From: JAFGJQ01 sp964586145
GTDB taxonomy: Bacteria > Planctomycetota > Phycisphaerae > UBA1845
Length of the DNA stretch: 37,960 bases
Assembly: GCA_964586145.1 (NCBI GenBank)
Contig: CAZPHH010000046.1
Coordinates: 1-37,960 of the forward strand
Direction of reading: 5' to 3'
A program made the translations under genes and the position numbers. Below the pieces are notes generated by a model. That model was not told the DNA's origin, ran no database searches, and saw nothing but the letters and a program-made list of their open reading frames with translations. Below, one piece after another: positions 32,283 to 37,960 of this stretch. How positions within the stretch are numbered: position 1 is the stretch's first letter; the number at the start of each line of letters is the position of its first letter.

Positions 32283-32458
32283 CGCAGAATCCTCCTTGGC
32301 GATCGTCAGGATTGAACGGACCCGGGCGCGGCGCGCCCAGATATCACGACATCGGCGCTTGATGGCGGATCGTGGCAGTGATTTCTTTCACAATCGCCCT
32401 GTAACGCTCGCCGGCCCGGATAAATTTCCTCTTATGATTGCCAGGTTTGCGCGCCCTG

Positions 32459-34159
32459 TTATGCCGCCGGGGGCTGCAGCTTCGCGTTGACGATCGCCAG
32501 AATCTCCCGCTCCCGCGCCACGGCCTGGTCCTCGATGCCCTGGGCACGCGACAGAATGTCAGCAACCCAGGCGCGGTCCTGCACGTCCTTCGCGTTGATC
32601 CGGACGTTCAAGTGCGCGCCCATCACCGCCGACCGGGCAGCCAGGGCGCCCACCCCGGCGTCCGAAACGCTGGCCGGATTGCCGATCTCGGCCATCGCCC
32701 GAACCACCTCCATCGCGTCGGACGCCACCTGCATGACGCGGAGCGGAATCTCGATTGCCCCCTTGGTCGCCTCCTGGATTGCCTGCTTGCGGGCGGCCAC
32801 CTCCTCCGGCGTGCCCTTGGGCAGTCCGAACGCGTCCATGATCCGGTTGAACGCGTCCGTGTCCTCATCGATCAGCCGCAGCAACTCGTCATGAAGTGCC
32901 TTGCCCTTCTCCGCCCAGGTGGAGAATTCCTCCCAGCGGGCGTCCCAGCCCCGCTTGTGGCTGCTGAGGTTCGCGACCATGGTGGCCAGCGCCGCCCCCA
33001 TCGCCCCCATGGCCGCGGAGATGGACCCGCCGCCCGGCGCGGGTGACTCCGAGGCCGTCTCCTCGACGAAATCCACCAGCGTGCGGTCGATCAAACGCTT
33101 CTTCGATCTGTCCGCCAGCTTGTACTCGATGATCTTCTCGTCCGGGTCAAACGGCCCCAGGTCGTCCAGGCCCATCGACTTGACCGCGATCTTGATGATC
33201 TCGCGGTCCGGAATGCCCAGCGATCGCTGCTGCTTGCGGAGGTAATGCCGGCCGGCCTCCAGCATGGCCCGGAGGGGCACCATGCCCACGATTTCCGAGC
33301 CCGTCACCCGCACCCCGCGGGCCTCCGCACGCCGGCAGCACTCGTCGAACGCCGTGTGGATGGGCGTTACGCCGATGTTGGTCAGGTTGATCGAAATCTG
33401 GGCCACGCCGTACTCTTCAATGAACCAGCCGATGGCCTTCACGCACTTCAGACTGCCCGGCTGCCAGACCTTCTGCCCCTTCTCGTCCAGCACCGGCTTG
33501 CCGGTGGGGGTGCCGTCCACCGTCTTGACCCGGCCCTTCTCGCGAATGTCAAACGCGATGGCGTTCGCCCGGCGGGTGCTGGTGGTGTTCAGGTTCACGT
33601 TGTACGCGACCAGGAAATCGCGCGCCCCGACGGCCGTCGCCCCGGATTTCGCGTTGAACGTCGCCGGTCCGAAGTCCGGTTTCCATTCGGGCTTCGCCAG
33701 CTTGTCTTTCAGGCCCTCGTACTCGCCCGCCCGGACGGCGGCCAGGTTGCGCCGCTCGTCGCAGAGCGCCGCGTTTTCGTAGCAATAGATGGTGAGCCCC
33801 AACTCCTCGCCCAGCCGCCGGGCCAGCGTGCGCGCGTACTGGACCGTCTCTTCCATCGTGATGCTGGACACCGGCACCAGCGGGCACACGTCGCACGCGC
33901 CGAACCGCGGGTGCTCGCCGTGGTGCTTGCGCATGTCGATCAGGTCGGACGCCTTCCGCACCGCCCGGACCGCGGCCTCCACCACCTCGTCCGGCGTGCC
34001 CACAAACGTGACCACCGTGCGATGGGTCGCCCTGCCCGGATCGACGTCCAGCAGCTTCACGCCCTCCACCGTCTCCACCTGGTCCGTGATCTGCCGGATG
34101 ACGTTCGGGTCGCGTCCCTCGCTGAAGTTCGGCACGCATTCGATAAGCTGACGTTGCAT
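32459..34159 (-). CDS. ftcD: Bifunctional glutamate formiminotransferase / formiminotetrahydrofolate cyclodeaminase
   Basis: The 566-residue fusion has an N-terminal formiminotransferase half (about 1-330) with 'LIECVPNFSEGRD', 'HRTVVTFVG', 'HHGEHPRFGACDVCPLVP' (including the folate-site His residues) and 'FLVAYNVNLNT'. The C-terminal cyclodeaminase half (about 365-560) has 'VDFVEETASESPAPGGGSISAAMGAMGAALATMVANLS', the family's conserved P-x-P-G-G-G-S segment. It transfers the formimino group from formiminoglutamate to tetrahydrofolate and deaminates the product to 5,10-methenyl-THF, usually as the last step of histidine breakdown. No other hut genes are nearby. ATG 34159 has AGGGAA nine bases upstream; an earlier in-frame TTG is less likely. 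Length matches the known two-domain enzymes. Confidence 0.95.
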   Translation of the reverse strand: MQRQLIECVPNFSEGRDPNVIRQITDQVETVEGVKLLDVDPGRATHRTVVTFVGTPDEVVEAAVRAVRKASDLIDMRKHHGEHPRFGACDVCPLVPVSSITMEETVQYARTLARRLGEELGLTIYCYENAALCDERRNLAAVRAGEYEGLKDKLAKPEWKPDFGPATFNAKSGATAVGARDFLVAYNVNLNTTSTRRANAIAFDIREKGRVKTVDGTPTGKPVLDEKGQKVWQPGSLKCVKAIGWFIEEYGVAQISINLTNIGVTPIHTAFDECCRRAEARGVRVTGSEIVGMVPLRAMLEAGRHYLRKQQRSLGIPDREIIKIAVKSMGLDDLGPFDPDEKIIEYKLADRSKKRLIDRTLVDFVEETASESPAPGGGSISAAMGAMGAALATMVANLSSHKRGWDARWEEFSTWAEKGKALHDELLRLIDEDTDAFNRIMDAFGLPKGTPEEVAARKQAIQEATKGAIEIPLRVMQVASDAMEVVRAMAEIGNPASVSDAGVGALAARSAVMGAHLNVRINAKDVQDRAWVADILSRAQGIEDQAVAREREILAIVNAKLQPPAA

Positions 34160-34312
34160 GACGGCCAATTCCCTTCACGTCTTTGCGGTGCTGCGCGATT
34201 CACACTCCCCGGCCGATCGGCTGCGTCACAGGCCCTGATGATCCACGCATTGTAGAGGCGTTGCCGGCCCTTTCCACCCCCCGTGCCGGGCGGAAAGCGG
34301 CGGGGCCCCCTT

Positions 34313-34325
34313 GTGAAATCTTCAC
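34313..34325. promoter_or_regulatory. Inverted repeat GTGAA-ATC-TTCAC in a divergent intergenic region
   Basis: A perfect five-base inverted repeat with a three-base spacer lies 70-80 bases upstream of the glycosyltransferase start and about 155 bases upstream of ftcD. This AT-rich patch of the 235-base divergent region is where promoters are expected, so it may be an operator. There is no further evidence. Confidence 0.3.
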
Positions 34326-34394
34326 GATTCCACGACCATCTCTTCATCTCGTCTTTGCGCAACGTGTTTACAATGTGGAGGTTGAGATAAAACA

Positions 34395-35477
34395 GTGAAG
34401 ATCGCATACGGAGTGCACGGGTTCGGACGGGGGCACGCGATGCGGGCCCGGGCGGTGCTGCCGGAGTTGTTCCGGCGGCATGAAATGCTGGTGCTGGCCG
34501 GCGGTGATGCGTACCACGCGTTGTCGACGGATTTTGCCGTGACGCGGATCCCCACGTTAAAATATCACTACAACCGCCGCGGACGATTGTCGAACTACCA
34601 GAACGTCAAGCGGAACCTCTCAATGGTGCTGGACCTGATGCTCAAAGGCCCGACGTTCCAGACCATCGAGCAGACGCTGCGTGATTTCAAGCCGGACGTG
34701 GTGCTGACGGATTCCGAAGCGTACACGCACCGCGTCGCGGCGCACCTGAGCATCCCGCGGATCACGTTTGACCACTTCGGCCTGCTGGTCTACTGCCGGC
34801 TGGAGCTGTCCGCCGGCGACCGGTTGATCCGCTGGGGCAACGCCTTCGTATACGGATGGCTGTTCGGCGAGCCCGAGCGAGCGGTCGTGTCCTGGTTCGC
34901 CGATGCGCCGACCCGCCGGCCGGGCATTCAGATGGTCGGCGCGGTGATTCGCCCGGAAGTGCTGCGCATGACGGCCACGCGCGGGGACTACCTGCTGGCG
35001 TACGTATCGAAGCCGGACGAGTTCACGCCGCAGGTGGAACACGCGTTGCGATCGGCGGGCTGCCCCATCCGCATCTACGGCACGCCGCGTCGGGGCGTTG
35101 ACGGCACGCTGGAGTTCAGGGAGATCGCCAACCTTCCCTTCATTGAGGATTTGGCCGGTTGCCGCGGCGTCATCGCCACGACGGGCAATCAACTCTGCGG
35201 CGAGGTCGTGCATTTTCGCAAGCCGATGCTGGGCACACCCATGTCCTGCCTGGAGCAGCGGCTGAACGCGGACGCCATCGAGCGGATGGGTGTCGGCATG
35301 CAGGTCCCGCCGCGGCGTGTGACGGCCGACGTCGTACAGCGATTCCTGGCTCGGGAGGCGGAGTTCGCGGCGAACTTCCACGGGTCGTCGCGGGATGGGG
35401 CGCAGGAGGCCCTGGAAGCGATCGAACGGTTCGCAACGGAATTGCCCCAGGGGAGCGGCAGAGGGGAACAGGCTTGA
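34395..35477 (+). CDS. Glycosyltransferase, Glyco_trans_1_3 / GT1-like
   Basis: The 360-residue protein starts 'MKIAYGVHGFGRGHAMRARAVLPEL', the G-x-G-x-G-H-x-x-R signature of GT-B glycosyltransferases in the Glyco_trans_1_3 family, related to MurG and MGDG synthases. The N-domain contains 'KPDVVLTDSEAYTHRVAAHLSIPRITFDHFG'. The C-domain contains 'LLAYVSKPDEF' and the nucleotide-sugar region 'LAGCRGVIATTGNQLCGEVVHFRKPMLGTPM', followed by 'EQRLNADAIERMGVGMQ', which matches the usual acceptor/donor loop. The GTG start is preceded by GGAGG at 34377-34381, at a long spacing of about 13 bases. Its stop overlaps the start of the metallophosphoesterase gene (TTGA), so they are coupled. Envelope glycolipid synthesis is a reasonable inference; the sugar is unknown. 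Confidence 0.85.
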   Translation: MKIAYGVHGFGRGHAMRARAVLPELFRRHEMLVLAGGDAYHALSTDFAVTRIPTLKYHYNRRGRLSNYQNVKRNLSMVLDLMLKGPTFQTIEQTLRDFKPDVVLTDSEAYTHRVAAHLSIPRITFDHFGLLVYCRLELSAGDRLIRWGNAFVYGWLFGEPERAVVSWFADAPTRRPGIQMVGAVIRPEVLRMTATRGDYLLAYVSKPDEFTPQVEHALRSAGCPIRIYGTPRRGVDGTLEFREIANLPFIEDLAGCRGVIATTGNQLCGEVVHFRKPMLGTPMSCLEQRLNADAIERMGVGMQVPPRRVTADVVQRFLAREAEFAANFHGSSRDGAQEALEAIERFATELPQGSGRGEQA

Positions 35478-36394
35478 GCCCCCGGACGCCCAAACGATTC
35501 TACCGCAGCGTCTGGATATCCGACGCGCATCTGTGCTCGAAAGATGCCCGTGCGGATCTGCTCTACACCTTTCTCGATTCCATCAAGGTGGATTACCTGT
35601 ACCTGGTCGGCGACATCGTGGATGTGTGGGCCCTGCGGCAGAGATGGCACTGGCCGCCTCAATACAACGAAGTCATCCACAAGCTGCTCAAACGCTCTCG
35701 CAAGGGGGCCAAGGTCTTTTACATCCCGGGCAACCACGACGACTTTTTCCGCGGTTTCGTGGGCTACCAGTTCGGTGACGTGCGAATCGTCTCAGATCGT
35801 ATTCACGAGACGTCCGACGGGCGGCGTCTCCTTGTGCTGCACGGCGACGAGTTCGACACCATCGTGCTCTATCGCCGCTGGTTGAGCCACCTGGGCTCCT
35901 GGGCCTATCGGTACCTCATCGCCATCAACCGAATGGTCAATTGGGTGCGCAGGCTCCTGGGCAGGCCGTACTGGAGCCTTTCGGGCGCGATCAAGCGCAA
36001 GGTCCAGTCCGCGGTCAAGCACCTGACCAGCTTCGAACAGTTGCTGACCGCCGAAGCCCGGCGCCGCCGCGTGGACGGCGTGATCTGCGGCCACACGCAT
36101 CAGCCCGCCATCCAGGAGATCGAGGGCATTCTTTACTGCAATACGGGTGACTGGGTCGAACATTGCACGGCCCTGGTTGAACATGCAGACGGCCGAATCG
36201 AGCTGGTGTGGTGGGCGAAGGAGTGGGAGTCACTTCAGGCACAGGCCCCGGCCTCCCCCGGGCTGCCATTCGGTTCAAATCCCGGCCGGCCTTCGTTGGC
36301 AGCGCCGCTGCGAGATCGGTTGTGGGGTGCCCTTTCCCGTCGCAGGTCGGTCCGCGCGAGAGCAGAGGATCGTTCCTTCACCTCGGGCGGATAA
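35474..36394 (+). CDS. LpxH-like metallophosphoesterase (UDP-2,3-diacylglucosamine diphosphatase family)
   Basis: The 306-residue calcineurin-like phosphoesterase has all metal ligands in place: Asp17-x-His19 in 'WISDAHLCSKD', the Asp of 'LVGDIVDVW', 'GNHDDF' at 86-90, His123 in 'LHGDEFD', and 'GHTHQ' at 206-210. The 'SDxHL...GDxxDxW...GNHD' pattern is that of LpxH/YbbF-like enzymes, which hydrolyse UDP-2,3-diacylglucosamine in lipid A synthesis. The segment 'YRYLIAINRMVNWVRRLLGRPYWSLSGAIKRKV' is the lipid-facing helical insert seen in this group. The start is TTG at 35474, overlapping the glycosyltransferase stop, with AGGGGAA just upstream. The C-terminus (after about 260) is an Arg-rich low-complexity tail. 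Another substrate cannot be excluded. Confidence 0.87.
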   Translation: MSPRTPKRFYRSVWISDAHLCSKDARADLLYTFLDSIKVDYLYLVGDIVDVWALRQRWHWPPQYNEVIHKLLKRSRKGAKVFYIPGNHDDFFRGFVGYQFGDVRIVSDRIHETSDGRRLLVLHGDEFDTIVLYRRWLSHLGSWAYRYLIAINRMVNWVRRLLGRPYWSLSGAIKRKVQSAVKHLTSFEQLLTAEARRRRVDGVICGHTHQPAIQEIEGILYCNTGDWVEHCTALVEHADGRIELVWWAKEWESLQAQAPASPGLPFGSNPGRPSLAAPLRDRLWGALSRRRSVRARAEDRSFTSGG

Positions 36395-36406
36395 GCAATC
36401 CGGGCG

Positions 36407-36619
36407 TCAGGCCGACCGGCCGGCCATGGCGCCGCGGCCGAAGACCTGTGTGAATCCCAGCAGGTACATTCGCAGCCGGTTGTCGCGCACCTGCAGGATG
36501 GTAGCGGCCTCGTCGGGTGTCGCCAGAAACAGCTCACTGACGCCCAGGCCGTCCGGATGCTGGCTGCGTCGCTGGGAGGCCCGCCGGATCGATCGCCATC
36601 GTCGTGCGTTGTGCTTCAT
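36407..36619 (-). CDS. Possible small basic protein, unknown
   Basis: A 70-residue frame begins 'MKHNARRWRSIRRASQRRSQ' and continues 'LGVSELFLATPDEAATILQVRDNRLRMYLLGFTQVFGRG'. ATG 36619 has GGAAG about nine bases upstream. The first half is very Arg-rich; the second half has a balanced composition that looks more protein-like than the surrounding frames. I do not recognise it. It is antisense to nothing and lies in the gap between the metallophosphoesterase and aldo/keto reductase genes. It may simply be chance. Confidence 0.35.
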   Translation of the reverse strand: MKHNARRWRSIRRASQRRSQHPDGLGVSELFLATPDEAATILQVRDNRLRMYLLGFTQVFGRGAMAGRSA

Positions 36620-36812
36620 GTGCGTTGACTTCCACGTCCCGTCCAAGCTGAACTTTCCCAATGGCACACGCTTCAAGTATCGTTTAGGTCTGAAGGGATG
36701 TTCGATTGGGAATCCGCCGGAGATTGCGGCGCGCGGGCGCGCGGGCGGCCCTCACGGATGTTCGAGCCGTAGACTGGTGACGCGATCGTGAAACAGGGCG
36801 GCGTTGGCGAAC

Positions 36813-36832
36813 GCGCCGGTGCGTTCCGGCGC
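36813..36832 (-). terminator. Hairpin downstream of the aldo/keto reductase gene
   Basis: GCGCCGG (36813-36819) and CCGGCGC (36826-36832) form a perfect seven-base stem with a six-base loop, about 60 bases past the reductase stop. No T tract is present. The rest of 36620-36890 shows no gene. Confidence 0.3.
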
Positions 36833-36890
36833 GCGGTCGGATAACGGACGGTGTTCCAGATGTGGAAGCCCATCCCGCCGGGGTTTTAGC

Positions 36891-37862
36891 CTACCAGGAA
36901 TACGCCTCCGGGGCCGGCCCGCCGGGTCCGGGCCAGATTTCATCCAGCCGCTTGAGAACGGCCTCGTCCAGGCGTAAGTCCAGCACTCGTAGCGCTCCCG
37001 TGAACTGATCCACGGTTCGGGGGCCGATAATCGGGGACGTAATGGCCGGATGGACCAGCGTCCAGGCCAGGGCCACGTCGGCCGGCGGCTGGCCAAGCTC
37101 CTTGCAGAAGGCCTCGTACGCCGCCACGGCCTCCCGATGCCTGCCGAGCTTCTTCTGGACCCACTCCTGCGCCCGTCGGCCGGTGCCGGTCTTTTCGAGA
37201 ATGCCGGCCAGCATTCCGCCGCCCAGCGGGCTCCACGGAATGACGCCGATGCCGAAATGCTGACAGGCGGGCAGCACCTCCAGTTCGGCCATTCGGTCGG
37301 CCAGGCTGTAGATGCACTGCTCGGACACGAGGCCGAGGAAGCGGCGTCCGCGGGCGGTGACCTGCGCCTCGGCGATGGCCCAGGCGGGGAAGTTGCTGGT
37401 GCCGAGGTAGAGCACCTTGCCTTCTCGCGTGAGTTGTTCCATCGCCTGCATCCATTCGTCGACCGGCGTGGAGCGGTCGATGTGGTGCATCTGGTAGAGA
37501 TCGATGTGATCCGTCTGGAGTCGGCGCAGGCTGTCTTCACAGGCCCCGCGAATGTGGCAGGCGGACAGGCCCTGGTCGTTCGGGCCGTCGCCCATGGCGC
37601 CGTACACCTTGGTGGCCAGCACGACGGACTCGCGCCGCCCGCCGCCCTGGGCCAGCCAGCGGCCGACGATCTGCTCGGTGACGCCCTCGCCCTTCTTCCA
37701 GCCGTAGACGTTGGCCGTGTCGAAGAAGTTGACGCCCATCTCCCGCGCCCGGTCCATGATGGCGAAGCTGTCGGGCTCGGTGGTCTGGGGTCCGAAGTTC
37801 ATGGTGCCCAGGCACAGGCGGCTGACCTTCAATCCGGTTCGTCCGAGGTTCACGTGGTGCAT
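36891..37862 (-). CDS. Aldo/keto reductase
   Basis: The 323-residue NADPH-dependent (alpha/beta)8-barrel oxidoreductase has the catalytic tetrad visible: Asp and Tyr in 'NFFDTANVYGWKKGEGVTE', Lys in 'VVLATKVYG' and His in 'LYQMHHID'. 'MNFGPQTTEP' and 'LYLGTSNFPAWAIAEA' match the AKR signatures, and 'PIIGPRTVDQF' is the C-terminal cofactor phosphate-binding segment. It resembles the YhdN/Tas/YghZ-like (AKR11-14) group. An earlier ATG at 37904 is in frame, but ATG 37862 begins exactly at the conserved 'VNLGRTGLKVSRLCLGT' region and has GAAGGG nine bases upstream. The physiological substrate is unknown. No cotranscribed partner is visible. Confidence 0.94.
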   Translation of the reverse strand: MHHVNLGRTGLKVSRLCLGTMNFGPQTTEPDSFAIMDRAREMGVNFFDTANVYGWKKGEGVTEQIVGRWLAQGGGRRESVVLATKVYGAMGDGPNDQGLSACHIRGACEDSLRRLQTDHIDLYQMHHIDRSTPVDEWMQAMEQLTREGKVLYLGTSNFPAWAIAEAQVTARGRRFLGLVSEQCIYSLADRMAELEVLPACQHFGIGVIPWSPLGGGMLAGILEKTGTGRRAQEWVQKKLGRHREAVAAYEAFCKELGQPPADVALAWTLVHPAITSPIIGPRTVDQFTGALRVLDLRLDEAVLKRLDEIWPGPGGPAPEAYSW

Positions 37863-37960
37863 GATGACAAACCCTTCTTTTCGCCTCGTCCCGAATCCGT
37901 CCACCCACGAATCGATCTGCCCAACTCCGCCCGGTATTGTACGAATGCCCGGTGCGGCTT

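Noticed and set aside
34346..34374. Promoter for the glycosyltransferase using TACAAT at 34369-34374
   Set aside because: The -10-like box is good, but no -35 match lies at the right distance and the start site would fall at or just past the GGAGG, leaving no usable ribosome binding site.

Overview
The window is high-GC DNA from a bacterium of the PVC superphylum, most likely a planctomycete. The clearest lineage marker is the small basic protein at 14292-14534, which matches the family described from Planctomycetes, Verrucomicrobia and Chlamydiae. Large secreted PQQ-type propeller proteins, a 'DCDSNGVCDGDG'-type insert in a lipoprotein and many GC-rich palindromic intergenic repeats fit this. 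No gene is cut by either edge. I see one tRNA, no rRNA, no CRISPR array and no transposase.

Layout. 1-959 is non-coding and carries a field of short palindromes. 960-4338 encodes an O-methyltransferase-type enzyme and a membrane protein with a degenerate spermidine-synthase core. 4401-6082 (minus) encodes a response regulator followed by an AI-2E-family membrane protein. 6636-9071 holds alanine dehydrogenase (ald) and, convergent to it, purD. 9331-11128 is a tightly coupled two-gene module, an AAA ATPase plus a DUF4276/TOPRIM-like protein, resembling split OLD/PARIS-type anti-phage systems and lying just upstream of a tRNA-Met(CAU). 11381-13005 encodes a lipoprotein whose 3' end has been invaded by a 33-bp hairpin repeat array, then an unknown protein. 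13023-15418 (minus) encodes an aminotransferase, the PVC small basic protein and a SPOR-like membrane protein.

15666-19801 is the most interesting block. It is a five-gene operon of type II fatty-acid/polyketide character: a hotdog dehydratase-like protein lacking the catalytic Glu, a long acyl carrier protein, an intact dehydratase-like protein, a ketosynthase-like protein that has lost Cys-His-His (chain-length-factor-like), and an intact ketosynthase. The last two resemble a KS-alpha/KS-beta pair. No ketoreductase, enoyl reductase or acyltransferase is present, so the operon probably borrows these from primary metabolism.

19992-22733 encodes a POT-family transporter with a roughly 400-residue insertion. 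22771-29042 (minus) reads as an operon of cysteine desulfurase, MTA phosphorylase (mtnP) and a giant propeller protein. 29252-31151 encodes an isolated FliM and a CAAX-type membrane protease. 31194-34159 (minus) holds a DUF4382 lipoprotein and the bifunctional formiminotransferase-cyclodeaminase. 34395-36394 encodes a glycosyltransferase coupled to an LpxH-like metallophosphoesterase. 36891-37862 (minus) encodes an aldo/keto reductase. All functional calls come from reading motifs by eye; no database search was run.
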